Shown piece after piece: positions 1 to 9,470 of a DNA stretch of 64,000 bases. The stretch's first letter is position 1; every line of letters begins with the position of its first letter. This DNA comes from Candidatus Krumholzibacteriota bacterium (GTDB lineage Bacteria > Krumholzibacteriota > Krumholzibacteriia > Krumholzibacteriales > Krumholzibacteriaceae): NCBI GenBank assembly GCA_016932415.1, contig JAFGCX010000009.1:56219-120218 (forward strand). Reading direction: 5' to 3'. The position numbers and the translations under genes were made by a program. Below the pieces are notes generated by a model. That model did no database searches. It was not told the origin of the DNA and saw nothing but the letters and a program-made list of their open reading frames with translations.

Positions 1-1301
1 TCCCGGTTTTTGTAGTATTCCTTCATCACATTCGGCCCCTTGACGAGTATTTCTCCGACTCCGTCACTGTCGGGAGAATCTATCACCACATCGATTCCGG
101 GAAGGGGAGGTCCAACTGTCCCATTTTTCGGGCTGTCAGGAATGTTCATCGCGATCACCGGCGATGTCTCGGTCATTCCATATCCCTGGATCAGCGGTAT
201 TCCCGCTTTGATAAAGGCTTCTTCGACATCAGGACGCAGTGCAGCCGCGCCTGTCACGCACAGCCTGATATTTTCCATCCCGGCGGTGACTATCTTTTTC
301 GTCATTGTTCCCGATGGTTTCTTTCGGCCGAAAAGCCTCCCCAGTCCGATCACCGCCCGGAGGAAAAATCGCCTGACTTTACCGCTCGCGCCTTTTTTAT
401 CCTTTTCCACCGGAACAAGAAGGGGGGCGAGATGCTCGTAGAAAAGAGGCACGGCGACAAGGACGGTGATCTGTTCCCTGATTATATCTTCAAGGATGAT
501 CTTTGGTTTGATCGATCTGGCGAAGACGATCGTAGAGCCGTTATAGACAGGAGTAAGAAAAACGCTCATGACAGGAAATGTATGGTAAAGTGGCAACAGG
601 CAGAGAAAAGCGTCATCTGAAGTAAAACGGATGATACATGAAAGCGATTCAATATTGGCGACGAGATTGCTGTGGAGAAGGACCGCGCCCTTCGGTTGTC
701 CAGTGGTACCTGAAGTGTAGCAGATCGCCGCCGTATCTTCCGGCCTGACCTCCGTCCTGCGCCGAAAGAATGAGGTGTCGCCGTTGTTTACCTTTTCCTT
801 TCCCCTGGCCATCAACTCGCCGAGCGATAGAGCGTCTATTCCTGTCTCCTGCTCTCCAATGACTATAACGTCTATATCGCGCAGGTTCATTCCTTCTACC
901 AGGTCATTGTATATTCCTGGAGAGACGACGATCGATCCCGCTTCAGAATGAAGGAGAAGATGCCTCAGTTCATTTTCCTGGAGATTGGTGTCGAGTGGTA
1001 CGATCACACCCCCGCAGGAAGTCACTCCGGCGTAGACAAGCAGCCACTCGGGGCTGTTTTCAGCCATCAATGCTACGCGGTCACCATTGCTGAGGCCGCG
1101 TTCAATCAATCCGGATCCGAGAAAAGAGATCAGTCTGCCGAATTCCTGGTATGATATCGACTGGTGTCCCCATGAATGTCTTTTCTTGATAGCAACAGTG
1201 CCAGGGTAATTGTCAATGGCATGCTGGAAAATATCGGGAAGAGTCTTCAGGCCGATCTCTTTAAATCCGCCTGGAATATTGAGTTTAGGGTGCCCCTGCA
1301 T
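1..1301 (-). CDS. AMP-forming long-chain acyl-CoA synthetase (C-terminus cut by window edge)
   Basis: Activates a fatty or other carboxylic acid with ATP to an acyl-adenylate and transfers it to CoA; probably cytosolic or peripheral to the inner membrane. About 433 residues are visible. The adenylate-forming P-loop signature YTSGTTGQPKG is near residues 194-204, and GYGMTETSP, the A5-type motif, near residues 370-379. The frame is still open (VGEILVKGPNV) at base 1, so the last ~100-200 residues, including the A8-A10 hinge and catalytic lysine, lie outside the window. The ATG at 1299-1301 follows an AGGAGG Shine-Dalgarno. Domain order fits the FadD/long-chain family. The physiological substrate cannot be read from the sequence. 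It is separated by a short gap from the unrelated minus-strand genes upstream. Confidence 0.9.
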   Translation of the reverse strand, partial: MQGHPKLNIPGGFKEIGLKTLPDIFQHAIDNYPGTVAIKKRHSWGHQSISYQEFGRLISFLGSGLIERGLSNGDRVALMAENSPEWLLVYAGVTSCGGVIVPLDTNLQENELRHLLLHSEAGSIVVSPGIYNDLVEGMNLRDIDVIVIGEQETGIDALSLGELMARGKEKVNNGDTSFFRRRTEVRPEDTAAICYTSGTTGQPKGAVLLHSNLVANIESLSCIIRFTSDDAFLCLLPLYHTFPVMSVFLTPVYNGSTIVFARSIKPKIILEDIIREQITVLVAVPLFYEHLAPLLVPVEKDKKGASGKVRRFFLRAVIGLGRLFGRKKPSGTMTKKIVTAGMENIRLCVTGAAALRPDVEEAFIKAGIPLIQGYGMTETSPVIAMNIPDSPKNGTVGPPLPGIDVVIDSPDSDGVGEILVKGPNVMKEYYKNR

Positions 1302-1429
1302 ATTACGGTCCTCCTGATATTACCATTTTAATACCTTAAAACCATGTCCTTGTACGAATCTATCAGGATAAAACAGCGCGGGCAATTCTTTTTTGATCAC
1401 CTGACAGAGGTGGTTACCGCCGGTGTGGA

Positions 1430-1720
1430 TCAGACTCGTTTATTTTTTTCCCAGTACTGGTTTCTTGACGGCAGGCCTCTTGTGTTTCTTGACGCTTTTC
1501 GGGAAGATTTTTCGATCCTGTCGCTGAAATCAAGAAGTTTTCTGCCGATCCTGGAATGAAGCGTCCGGATAGGATCTTTTGCTTTTCTGCACTGATACAG
1601 AGCGATGGTGTATTCCCTGGGAAAAGCGCGCATCATCTCGAAGATAAAATCGTGTGAATCGAACCGGTCCTCCATTTTTTCAAGGATAGATTCAAAGACG
1701 GTGTCGACGAACAGCTCCAT
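1430..1720 (-). CDS. small hypothetical protein (96 aa)
   Basis: I do not recognise this protein. It begins 18 bases after the nitroreductase stop on the same strand, with a GGAAAGG-like Shine-Dalgarno before ATG, so it is probably the distal gene of that operon. The N-terminal two thirds look like a soluble alpha-helical protein rich in Glu, Phe and Met; the last ~30 residues are strongly basic and polar (many Arg, Ser and Asn), perhaps disordered or nucleic-acid contacting. There is no signal peptide, membrane segment or cysteine motif. Support is spacing, RBS and plausible composition only; no function is proposed. Confidence 0.5.
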   Translation of the reverse strand: MELFVDTVFESILEKMEDRFDSHDFIFEMMRAFPREYTIALYQCRKAKDPIRTLHSRIGRKLLDFSDRIEKSSRKASRNTRGLPSRNQYWEKNKRV

Positions 1721-1738
1721 CTCGTACCTTTCCGTTTC

Positions 1739-2239
1739 TTACCATTTTCCCCTGTGTACTCTTTCTTCGTCGTATTGGGTCCTCGGTTGTTTTTCCTCCG
1801 CCGGGTGGCCGATCGCTATAAGGCTCAGTATTCCCGTTCCATCAGGGATATCAAGGACCTTTTTTATCGCCGATACGCGTTCTTCTCTGGGATGGCATCC
1901 AAGCCAGACTGATCCCAGCCCCAGTCCGGTCGCCGCGACGAGGATGTTTTCCGTCGCGGCTGCGCAATCCTGGACCCAGTAATCGGGGGAGATGGCTGTC
2001 TCGGCGCAGACAGCGATTGCCGCGGTGGCTTCGAAAAGCATCTTGCCATGTGGATGGGCTTCGGCCAGGCTGTCGAGGACCTCTCGATCGGTAACTGTAA
2101 TAAAATGCCATGGTTTAAGGTTTCTTCCCGAAGGCGCGGCCATGCCCGCTTCAAGAAGAGCCGTGATATCTTCCCGCCCGACAGGAAGGTTTGAATACTT
2201 TCTTATACTTCTTCGGGCGAATATATTTTCATTCGACAT
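1739..2239 (-). CDS. nitroreductase-family FMN oxidoreductase
   Basis: Single-domain nitroreductase-fold protein, about 166 residues, the usual size of the short NfsA/NfsB-like group. Visible family features are the N-terminal RRSIRKY phosphate/FMN-binding stretch, a PSGRNLKPWHF segment, and the conserved GLGSVWLG region before the C-terminal strand. These enzymes use NAD(P)H and FMN to reduce nitro compounds, quinones or enones in the cytosol; the substrate is unknown. I prefer the ATG at 2237-2239 (MSNENIF) because a GGAG lies about 7 bases upstream; an in-frame ATG four codons earlier is possible. The small unknown gene follows closely downstream. Confidence 0.88.
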   Translation of the reverse strand: MSNENIFARRSIRKYSNLPVGREDITALLEAGMAAPSGRNLKPWHFITVTDREVLDSLAEAHPHGKMLFEATAAIAVCAETAISPDYWVQDCAAATENILVAATGLGLGSVWLGCHPREERVSAIKKVLDIPDGTGILSLIAIGHPAEEKQPRTQYDEERVHRGKW

Positions 2240-2300
2240 CGCAAACTCCATTCTGCTCGATCCTGCCGGGGATCACCGGTTCATCCATCCGATCTCCCCG

Positions 2301-3116
2301 CTATTTTGACGTAACCTGTTTTCTCTGCCTCAAAGCCTCATAAAGGACTATCGCCGCTGCCACCGAGACATTAAGGGAATCGGCATTTCCATGCATAGGA
2401 AGCTTGATCCCATCGTCGCACGCGTCCATCCATTTACCGCTGATACCGCTGTCCTCACTGCCGACGGCTATCGCGACAGGTCCGGTAAGGTCCATTTCCG
2501 AATATAATTTTTCCGCCCGGGGAGTTGTCGCCATTATCCTTATATTATGTTTCTTGAGCCATTTGATGATCTCTTCCGCCTGGGAGATCGCCGAGGGAAT
2601 GGAAAAGACAGTCCCGAGACTTGCCCTGATGAGGTTCGGATTGCTCAGGTCAGTGACCGGATCGCTTATCAGGACTCCGCTGGCGCCAGCACCATCGGCG
2701 GACCTGAAAATTGCGCCAATATTCCCCGGTTTCTCGACTGAATCGACGACAAGATAAAGGGGGCTGGCGCCAGGCCTGAGATCATCAAGGGTATTTTTCA
2801 TTTTTTTAGCGAGCGCTGCCAGAAAACTCGAACTGCCCCTGTACGTTATTTTTTCCAGAACCTGAGGAGTGACTTCAGTCTGTTTGATATTCATCGGGCC
2901 AAGCACTGTCAGAAGGTTTTCCTTCTCCTCATCAGTGGCAAGAGTGGGACAGATGAATATTTCGGTGACCTCGATACCGTTTTTCAGAGCTGAATGGAGT
3001 TCCCTTACTCCCTCAATAAGCATCAGGCCCGAAAGGTCTCTTTCTTTCTTTTTTCCGAGTCTGATCAGCGATTTGACGACCGGGTTGTGCAGACTCGAAA
3101 TCTTTTGAGGACTCAT
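2301..3116 (-). CDS. TrmH/SpoU-family RNA 2'-O-ribose methyltransferase
   Basis: SAM-dependent SPOUT methyltransferase, 271 residues, probably methylating a 2'-hydroxyl in rRNA or tRNA. An N-terminal substrate-binding domain (about residues 1-105; HNPVVKSL and LIEGVRE are typical) is followed by the knotted catalytic domain. The three SpoU motifs are visible: the PGNIGAIFRSADGAG region, VAVGSEDSGIS, and the C-terminal DSLNVSVAAAI that builds the knot and binds SAM. The architecture matches RlmB/TsnR-like enzymes; the target nucleotide cannot be assigned. It lies 10 bases downstream of the SAM methyltransferase gene, in an apparent operon. Confidence 0.92.
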   Translation of the reverse strand: MSPQKISSLHNPVVKSLIRLGKKKERDLSGLMLIEGVRELHSALKNGIEVTEIFICPTLATDEEKENLLTVLGPMNIKQTEVTPQVLEKITYRGSSSFLAALAKKMKNTLDDLRPGASPLYLVVDSVEKPGNIGAIFRSADGAGASGVLISDPVTDLSNPNLIRASLGTVFSIPSAISQAEEIIKWLKKHNIRIMATTPRAEKLYSEMDLTGPVAIAVGSEDSGISGKWMDACDDGIKLPMHGNADSLNVSVAAAIVLYEALRQRKQVTSK

Positions 3117-3125
3117 TTTTGCAGG

Positions 3126-3926
3126 TCACTTTTCTCTTTTGCGGTATCTCGCGACCCTGTCTCCGGCAAGCAGCGCCTGGAATATCCTGCTTCGTCTACG
3201 CTCCAGAGACCGGGCCAGCGAGAGGCTGAACTTTTTAGCCAGAATATTTATAACAGGAAGATTGTAATCGAAATGGGCTCCCTTTTCCATTAAAAGGCCG
3301 GATTCCCTGCATAACCTGTCAAAGACGGCTGTGCGGTATCTTGTCAGAATGACCCCCGTGTCATCCGATCGGCTACCTGGTCTGATAACACCCTTGATCT
3401 TCTGGATAGAGGGATATACAAGCTGTTCATCGAATGATTTAGGGGAGTATTTTTTTGATATCTGTATCACGGCGTATCCGCCGGGTCTTGTCAGAGAATA
3501 TATCTTGTCAAGAAACTCCCTGATCTTCGGTATGTAAGAAACGACTCCGATACAGAGGACAGCGTCAAAATACCCTTCCATATCGTTAAGATCATATATT
3601 TCGCCAGTAGTAAAAGTGACTCTCTTTTCACCGATCTCGTCGGAGAATTTTTTGCTCGCCTTTTCAATCATGCCGGGCGCGATATCAATACTCGTGATAT
3701 TGTACCCCCTGTCAAGAAGCTGACGGGTATAGATCCCGGGGCCGCACCCTATATCGAGAATTTTTTTTCCATCATCTTCCAGGAGCTCAAGGACATGGGC
3801 CATTCTGGCAAGATACGAGTATTGATGACAGTTTGAGTAATCTTCGGTGTATCTCACCTCTTCGTAGCGGCGGGAATCCTCATCGAAATACTCTTTGACC
3901 TTTGATTTCTGATATTCAGAGTCCAT
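3126..3926 (-). CDS. class I SAM-dependent methyltransferase
   Basis: Rossmann-fold small-molecule methyltransferase of about 266 residues. Motif I, ILDIGCGPGIYTRQL, lies near residues 58-72 and binds SAM; an acidic residue closing the next strand (TSIDIAPGM) and a motif II/III region (FDAVLCIGV) follow. The C-terminal ~70 residues are very basic. The start at 3926 (MDSEYQ) leaves a short overlap with the upstream acyltransferase; an ATG/GTG six codons earlier is possible. Its position next to acyltransferase and glycosyltransferase genes suggests methylation of a sugar, lipid or polyketide-like intermediate, but this is inferred from neighbourhood only. Confidence 0.85.
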   Translation of the reverse strand: MDSEYQKSKVKEYFDEDSRRYEEVRYTEDYSNCHQYSYLARMAHVLELLEDDGKKILDIGCGPGIYTRQLLDRGYNITSIDIAPGMIEKASKKFSDEIGEKRVTFTTGEIYDLNDMEGYFDAVLCIGVVSYIPKIREFLDKIYSLTRPGGYAVIQISKKYSPKSFDEQLVYPSIQKIKGVIRPGSRSDDTGVILTRYRTAVFDRLCRESGLLMEKGAHFDYNLPVINILAKKFSLSLARSLERRRSRIFQALLAGDRVARYRKREK

Positions 3927-4515
3927 TGTCATCTTCTTTACCACGTTTCCTGATCACTTTCGCCGGTGAACCGGCTGCCACGGAGAAAGATTCGATCGGC
4001 TTTACGACGACGCTCCCCGCGCCTATTATCGATCCCTCACCGATATTGTTCATTATCACCGAATTAGCTCCTATCCAGGAACTCTTTCCTATCGATATGA
4101 AAGGATCTTTTTTTTCGCTTTCAACCAGGATCCCTTCTTCATTGTACATATGCTGGTATTTACCGCTCAATATCGAAACATGATCGGAGATCATAACGTT
4201 GGAATCAATCGAAACAGATCCGATTATCGAGTACTGGCCGATATATATTCTGTCTCCAACCGAGGCATCCCTGTGGGTAAAGAGCGATCCGAAGCTGACC
4301 AGCAGGTCTTTTCCAGAATATCGAAGAGTGTAATTATAATAAGCCCGTCTGGCAAATTCTCCATGTTTACCACTGATCCGGCTGAGCATCTGCGCGAAGG
4401 CGCTGAAGGTGTTCTCCGTTCCCGAGATCCTGTGGTTGAAACAGACAAGAAGATACAGAGGAAAGACGACAATCTTGTATATCGAGTTCAATATATGTTT
4501 CATAAGATTATTCAT
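3916..4515 (-). CDS. left-handed beta-helix (hexapeptide) acyltransferase
   Basis: About 199 residues of the LbetaH/CatB-NodL type that O- or N-acetylates sugars. Hexapeptide-repeat character is clear in the C-terminal half (segments such as SSWIGANSVIM, IGEGSIIGAGSVV), ending with the usual PAKVIRKR coil-exit motif. The N-terminus is hydrophobic (IYKIVVFPLYLLV), which could anchor it at the inner face of the membrane. It overlaps the next gene by about 11 bases, so they are translationally coupled. It probably modifies a residue of the surface polysaccharide built by the adjacent glycosyltransferases; donor and acceptor are unknown. Confidence 0.85.
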   Translation of the reverse strand: MNNLMKHILNSIYKIVVFPLYLLVCFNHRISGTENTFSAFAQMLSRISGKHGEFARRAYYNYTLRYSGKDLLVSFGSLFTHRDASVGDRIYIGQYSIIGSVSIDSNVMISDHVSILSGKYQHMYNEEGILVESEKKDPFISIGKSSWIGANSVIMNNIGEGSIIGAGSVVVKPIESFSVAAGSPAKVIRKRGKEDDNGL

Positions 4516-4567
4516 CGCTACAGCCCGGAAACAGGTCCAGCATCAGATCGCCTCAGTCAACGCATTT

Positions 4568-5662
4568 TCAAAGTACCAGCTTATCATATACGCTACAATA
4601 TTTTTCAACCATGGTATCGGTTGAAAAAAGACTCTCCACTCTTTTTCTTGATTCGATCCCCATCTCTTTCCTCAGAGCTTTGTCTTTTACCAGTCTCAGT
4701 ATCGCAGAGGCGAGAGCGCCCGAATCGCGGGGAGGAACAAGTATCCCTGTTATGCCGTCGATCACTAGCTCAGGTATGCCACCCACTTGTGTAGAGACTA
4801 CCGGTATGCCCGCGGCCATAGATTCAAGGACGACCATCGGCAATCCTTCAGAGTCGGAGGAGAGAGCCGATATATCGACTCCTTTCAGGACTTCGTCCAT
4901 ATCCTTTCGATAACCGGCAAAATCAGTTCGAGACGCGACGCCCACTTCAGCTGCGTATCTTTCAAGCTCTGACTGAAGAGGTCCGTCTCCGACTATCAGG
5001 AATCTCACGATATCGGTCTCCCTGATTATCGCGGCGGCGGCGTCGAGAAAATTGAAATGGTTCTTTACTTCAGAGAGCCTGCCGATTATGGCGACAGTGA
5101 TCAAGTCGTCTTTTACATGCAATTGGATATCGTCCACGGTCTGTGAGGAAAGGTCGGGAAGAAGGGGCGTGCCGTTATAGATAAGGAGATCGCATTTGTA
5201 GAGTGACATCAGCTCTTCCGACACCGCTATTTTGTGGTTATTCTTGAAAAGACCGCAGTATTTTATCAGCGCTTTCTGTTTCAAACTGTAATGGAATATC
5301 CCGTGAAGGGTCGTTATTACCGATGCCCTTGTCCTGACAGCCGCGGCGTGGCCGTAGAGTTCTCCTCCGACATGGCAATGGACTATATCTATCGATTCAT
5401 TTCTGATTATATCGCGGATCTTTCCGACCAGTGAGGGATCGAAACCCTCTTTTCTTCCCGGAAAATGCAATCTGATCCTTTCTTCGTCCAGTTTTCCGGC
5501 CAGGAAGGTGTCCCTCTCGTCTTCCATGCTGCAGACGGAGACTTCGTATTTCTCCCCGTCGAGGTGGGTGGCGAGATCATACACTATCTTTTCCGCGCCA
5601 CCGGTCCGGAGAGAATCTATGACCTGTAAAATCCTTATACGTTTTTTCACTCGAATCTCCAT
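4568..5662 (-). CDS. GT4-family glycosyltransferase
   Basis: GT-B fold retaining glycosyltransferase, 364 residues. The N-terminal acceptor domain begins with the typical RILQVIDSLRTGGAEK. The C-terminal nucleotide-sugar domain contains VAIIGRLSEVKN and the EX7E-type donor motif in SEGLPMVVLESMAAGIPVV, plus the GGIPELV loop. It should add one sugar to a lipid-linked repeat unit on the cytoplasmic face. ATG at 5660-5662 and GTG at 5648-5650 are both in frame; a GGAG lies 6 bases before the GTG, so the real start may be four codons later. It runs in the same direction as the two glycosyltransferase genes upstream. Confidence 0.92.
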   Translation of the reverse strand: MEIRVKKRIRILQVIDSLRTGGAEKIVYDLATHLDGEKYEVSVCSMEDERDTFLAGKLDEERIRLHFPGRKEGFDPSLVGKIRDIIRNESIDIVHCHVGGELYGHAAAVRTRASVITTLHGIFHYSLKQKALIKYCGLFKNNHKIAVSEELMSLYKCDLLIYNGTPLLPDLSSQTVDDIQLHVKDDLITVAIIGRLSEVKNHFNFLDAAAAIIRETDIVRFLIVGDGPLQSELERYAAEVGVASRTDFAGYRKDMDEVLKGVDISALSSDSEGLPMVVLESMAAGIPVVSTQVGGIPELVIDGITGILVPPRDSGALASAILRLVKDKALRKEMGIESRKRVESLFSTDTMVEKYCSVYDKLVL

Positions 5663-5684
5663 AGGCCATCCAGGACAGTCAGAA

Positions 5685-6701
5685 TCAGAGCCCAGCCTCC
5701 TGTTTCAAGTCCTCGATCCGAAAGGTGATCATATTGAAATCCTTAAGCCATTCTTTCCTGAGAGACTCTTTCAGGCTTTCCAGTTCCTTTTTGAGACTCT
5801 CCCTGTCGCCGGCAGCTTTTATAATAGCGTCAGCGATCGAGCGTTCATCATGTCTCGTGTAGACGGCGCCGCTGGAAAAATATCCTTTCAGAGTGTCGGT
5901 GTCGGAAAGGATCAATGGTTTAGAAAGAGAGACACCTTCATACCCGCCACAGACTATGCATCCTTCCTGTTCGGTCAGGACCATGACGATATCGACGCGG
6001 CTCAGCAGGGCGAGATATTCCCTGTCGGGAAGGTATCCCGTCAGATCGATCCTGCCTGAAAGAGCATCCCGGTCTATTCCGGCTTTTCTGAAGTTTCCCG
6101 TCACGAATATCCTGAAACCGTCGGGAAGAAGTTCCGCCGCCCTGAAAACAGACCCGTACGGTTCATCCTCGGCGAAAGTACAGACATAAAGGATGTTGAT
6201 ACCTTCAAGTCGATTGTCATCACCCTCGATATCGAACGAAGGAACCGTGTCGGGAAGGATCATTACTCCATCGACGTGAAGCCGCTGCCTGAAATTGTCG
6301 TTCGTCACGATAGTGAGATCGGAGTGTCTTATGCAGAACCTCTGGAGAGCCCAGAACAACTTCGCGAGAACCGGAGGAAGATCGATATAGGGAGTATGCA
6401 GGTCATTGATAAGGATGTACCTGAAAAACTGTTTCAACATTACGGCAAGCAGGACAAGGATTATCGACGGATTCTGAACGAACAGTATTCCGGGGCGATC
6501 ATGCCGGATCGTGGTTATTGTCCTGCCGATACTTTCACGGTAGCGCGAAAGCCTGCTTTTGGCCGACGTACCGAAGTGGTAATAATCAGATCCGAATTCA
6601 CGGGCGAGAAAGTCGCTTCTTCTGTGATAATGCCAGCTGATCCAGATCTTTTCTTTTTTCATCCTCTTTTTATCAGAGGAGCGATGAGTATAACTTTTCA
6701 T
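5685..6701 (-). CDS. glycosyltransferase, GT-B fold, divergent
   Basis: 338 residues with GT-B organisation but weak family signatures. The N-terminal half carries IWISWHYHRRSDFLAREF, a pattern seen in transferases that read polysaccharide intermediates. The C-terminal half has INILYVCTFAEDEPY and a donor-binding region near EGCIVCGGYEGVSLSKPLI. The middle has a hydrophobic stretch (IILVLLAVMLKQFFRYILI) that may lie against the membrane. The start at 6701 overlaps the upstream glycosyltransferase by 29 bases; a second ATG at 6662 is possible but has no properly spaced RBS. Its role is presumably sugar addition in the same polysaccharide pathway; substrate unknown. Confidence 0.75.
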   Translation of the reverse strand: MKSYTHRSSDKKRMKKEKIWISWHYHRRSDFLAREFGSDYYHFGTSAKSRLSRYRESIGRTITTIRHDRPGILFVQNPSIILVLLAVMLKQFFRYILINDLHTPYIDLPPVLAKLFWALQRFCIRHSDLTIVTNDNFRQRLHVDGVMILPDTVPSFDIEGDDNRLEGINILYVCTFAEDEPYGSVFRAAELLPDGFRIFVTGNFRKAGIDRDALSGRIDLTGYLPDREYLALLSRVDIVMVLTEQEGCIVCGGYEGVSLSKPLILSDTDTLKGYFSSGAVYTRHDERSIADAIIKAAGDRESLKKELESLKESLRKEWLKDFNMITFRIEDLKQEAGL

Positions 6702-7746
6702 AATCCCTGACTACCCTTGCCGCCGAGAAATCATTTTCAATGACTGTTCTCGCGTTTGCCGACACGGAGACCGCCTTTGCCATATTGCCGAAGATACGGT
6801 CGATGACATCTGCTATGGCTTTCGGATCCCGAGTTTCGACCAGGTATCCGTTTCTACCATCCGTTATCAATTCCGTGATCCCCGGGATCCTTGTGCTGAT
6901 GACTATTTTTCCCATGGCCATCGCTTCCATGATTGACCTGGAAATACCCTCAGTCAGCGAAGGCAGGACCATGATCCGGGACCTGTTGAGAAGGTCGAGA
7001 CTGTCGTTCCTGTGTCCAAGGAAATCTATACGGTCCGAAATGGATAACCTTTCCGCTAAAGATTCAAGTTCGCCACGCATCGGTCCATCACCGATGATCT
7101 GCAGTCTTGTCTCCTTATCTTTAACCATCGCAAGAGCATTGATCAGATCATCGACTCTCTTGAGACTGACCAGCCTGCCCATATAGGCGATCAACCGCGG
7201 GTCCCCTTCTTCAGGAACCGGTATAGTGTCGAGATCGACAAAATTGTTTATCACAATCAATTTTTTCTTTTTTATTCTTTTAAGTGTCGAGGCCATTTTC
7301 TCAGACAAAGGAGCAACCGAGTCGAAATGGCGAAGAAAAATCCTGTCGATTTTTTCATATAACCCCAGCTTCCGGTCTCCCGTGGCGCACCATCCATGAG
7401 GAGTGCTTATTTTTTTTGCTGAAAGACCTCGCGCGGCGAAAAGGGCATAGACATCCGATTTGTAATCGTGAGAATGGACAATATCCGATTCAGCGGCAAT
7501 GATCTCTTCGCGGATAATCTTGATATCATCAGAGCTGAATTTCGACGAACTTTCCAGGACCATATACTCGATACCGATCTGCTTGATGTGGCTGGCGATC
7601 TCAGGGTCCCCACCGGGAGCAAGAAGAATGACCCGGGGTTCGACGATCGACCTGTCGATCTTCCGCAGAAAAGCGAGCAGCCATCTTTCCTTTCCGTAAT
7701 TTCCCAGCGGTGAGAGGATGTGCAGGACTTTTATTTTTTTCAACAT
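6673..7746 (-). CDS. GT4-family glycosyltransferase
   Basis: 357-residue GT-B transferase. The N-terminus KVLHILSPLGNYGKERWLL is the standard Rossmann acceptor-domain start, KISTPHGWCATG is the typical HGW/HG loop, LIAYMGRLVSLKRVDDLI opens the donor domain, and SLTEGISRSIMEAMAMGKIVIST is the donor EX7E motif. It is the first gene of the minus-strand run 7746-3916, with no long spacer between members. The divergent neighbour at 8057 is the polymerase/ligase gene, so the 310-base gap between them probably holds the promoters of both units. Confidence 0.92.
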   Translation of the reverse strand: MLKKIKVLHILSPLGNYGKERWLLAFLRKIDRSIVEPRVILLAPGGDPEIASHIKQIGIEYMVLESSSKFSSDDIKIIREEIIAAESDIVHSHDYKSDVYALFAARGLSAKKISTPHGWCATGDRKLGLYEKIDRIFLRHFDSVAPLSEKMASTLKRIKKKKLIVINNFVDLDTIPVPEEGDPRLIAYMGRLVSLKRVDDLINALAMVKDKETRLQIIGDGPMRGELESLAERLSISDRIDFLGHRNDSLDLLNRSRIMVLPSLTEGISRSIMEAMAMGKIVISTRIPGITELITDGRNGYLVETRDPKAIADVIDRIFGNMAKAVSVSANARTVIENDFSAARVVRDYEKLYSSLL

Positions 7747-8056
7747 CTCTATCCAGTGTCCCCCGATAAAGCAAAGTGAAGTTTAATCGCAGGTTGCCAA
7801 TTTCAGTAGCATATATTGTGCAAGAATCATGATCTTTCAGGTCTATTGTATAATATTACGATAGACTTTTCTCCATATTTATTTAAGATAGAGACTGCTT
7901 CGCGTAATGGATAGATGAATAAGGGCGAGGATAAAGGTAACGGGGAATTTTCAGGTCATATTCGGTTCAACTTACAGGGAATGGAAATTGCTTGATGACA
8001 GGACAATCGGTTGCTTCCGGACCTGATAAGGCAAAAAATAAGAAAATCTCAATAAT
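7747..8056. other. divergent intergenic region between the glycosyltransferase run and the polymerase gene
   Basis: 310 bases with no convincing coding sequence. A TATAAT hexamer on the plus strand at 7849-7854 could be a -10 box for the gene at 8057, but I see no good -35 box at the right distance. The region is A+T rich relative to its neighbours and must contain divergent promoters by position; none is clear enough to annotate. Confidence 0.4.
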
Positions 8057-9430
8057 ATGAAAAAACAAAATGCTCTGATAATATCCGCCCTTGTGTTCGT
8101 TACGCTGATCCTTTCCCTGGTGCTTCTGAAATCCGCGCTACTTGCCATTGCGGCAATATTCGCGTTGGTCATGTTAATAACTATATTTTTTCATCCTTAC
8201 TTCGGGTTATTGATCTATCTGATTTTCCTGATTCTCAGGCCGATGTCATTTATTCCCTATCTGGCGCCTCTTCGAATTATGCTTAACCTGGCCTTGGTTA
8301 TCATATTATTTTTTCTGATCCGAAAGATCTTCAACAGGGAAGAAATCAATATATTTGCCACACGCCAGAATATCCTGATGTTTATCCTGTTTCTCATAGT
8401 CCCCATAAGCGACCTTTCAAATTTCAATCCCGGGAGGGCATGGAATTCCTTGAACGAATTTCTCACCCTGCTTCTCCTGTTTGTTCTTCTGGTCCTTCTT
8501 ACCGGGCGTAAATACAGGATGGTCTTCTGGTGCCTCTGTTTTTCATGTTTATTTCTGGCAATCAATGGACTGGTCCAGCACTTCAACGGCGTTGATCTTT
8601 TCGGCACTCCCCCCGTGGGCACCAGGATCAAGTATGTCAGCATCTTCGGCGATCCTAATGATCTGGCTCTAGCGCTGGTATCTTCGATACCGATCATCCT
8701 TTTTCATTTCTTCAGCAGAAAAGTGAAGCTGATTTTCAGGATCGGATTGATAATCATGTTGACAGTCTTGTTCATGGCCATTTTCTACACAAATTCAAGG
8801 GGAGGGTATTTAGCGGTTATCGCGGTACTGGTCAGCTTTGCCATTAAAAACTGGGGCGTAAAGAGAGGATTGATTGCGGGATCAGTCCTTGTAACGATAG
8901 CCCTCCTGATGTCGCCTAGCCGGATGTCGCAGATAGAAGCGTATGGCGGTTCTGAAAGTGGGCGAGTATTCGCCTGGATGCACGGGCTTGGAATCGTAAA
9001 ATCCCGCCCAGCCTTCGGGATCGGAATGAACAATTTCATCGCGACATATGACAAAGCAGCTCACAGCGCTTATATCAAGTGCATGGCTGAACTCGGGCTT
9101 ATCGGGTTTTCAGTGTGGGCAGCTCTGATATTTACAAGTTTCAGGGACCTGGTCAGAATTGAAAAAATTTCAAATGATAAGATCCTGATATTGTATTCCA
9201 GGATCACCCAGGTCTCGTTGATAGGATTTCTTACATCGGCGTTTTTTCTATCCCAGACTTATAGTCCGATCATATATATTCTGCTGGCGATGTCGGCAAT
9301 ACTTTCATTGCGACTACACGCCGAAGCCGGCATTAAATTCACATTTATGACAAGGAAAGAATTGCTTATGATCCTGACCCTGGTGGGGCTTACGATAGTG
9401 TTTTACAAGATTCTCATGATACTGTATTAA
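8057..9430 (+). CDS. O-antigen ligase / polymerase family membrane protein (Wzy/WaaL-like)
   Basis: 457 residues, almost entirely hydrophobic, with about ten to twelve predicted membrane spans. The periplasmic region ahead of the C-terminal spans contains the hallmark of the Wzy_C/WaaL superfamily: TNSRGGYLAVIAV and, further on, GIGMNNFIATYDKAAHSAYIK, where the His of AHSAYI is the conserved AHNxYL-type residue. Members join lipid-linked oligosaccharide repeats or transfer the polymer to lipid A-core or another acceptor at the periplasmic face of the inner membrane. Ligase and polymerase cannot be separated by eye. There is no obvious Shine-Dalgarno before the ATG. It starts the plus-strand run with the glycosyltransferase at 9471. 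Confidence 0.85.
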   Translation: MKKQNALIISALVFVTLILSLVLLKSALLAIAAIFALVMLITIFFHPYFGLLIYLIFLILRPMSFIPYLAPLRIMLNLALVIILFFLIRKIFNREEINIFATRQNILMFILFLIVPISDLSNFNPGRAWNSLNEFLTLLLLFVLLVLLTGRKYRMVFWCLCFSCLFLAINGLVQHFNGVDLFGTPPVGTRIKYVSIFGDPNDLALALVSSIPIILFHFFSRKVKLIFRIGLIIMLTVLFMAIFYTNSRGGYLAVIAVLVSFAIKNWGVKRGLIAGSVLVTIALLMSPSRMSQIEAYGGSESGRVFAWMHGLGIVKSRPAFGIGMNNFIATYDKAAHSAYIKCMAELGLIGFSVWAALIFTSFRDLVRIEKISNDKILILYSRITQVSLIGFLTSAFFLSQTYSPIIYILLAMSAILSLRLHAEAGIKFTFMTRKELLMILTLVGLTIVFYKILMILY

Positions 9431-9470
9431 GGTGTTTTATCATAACAGTGGTCAAACGCAATATTGAAAC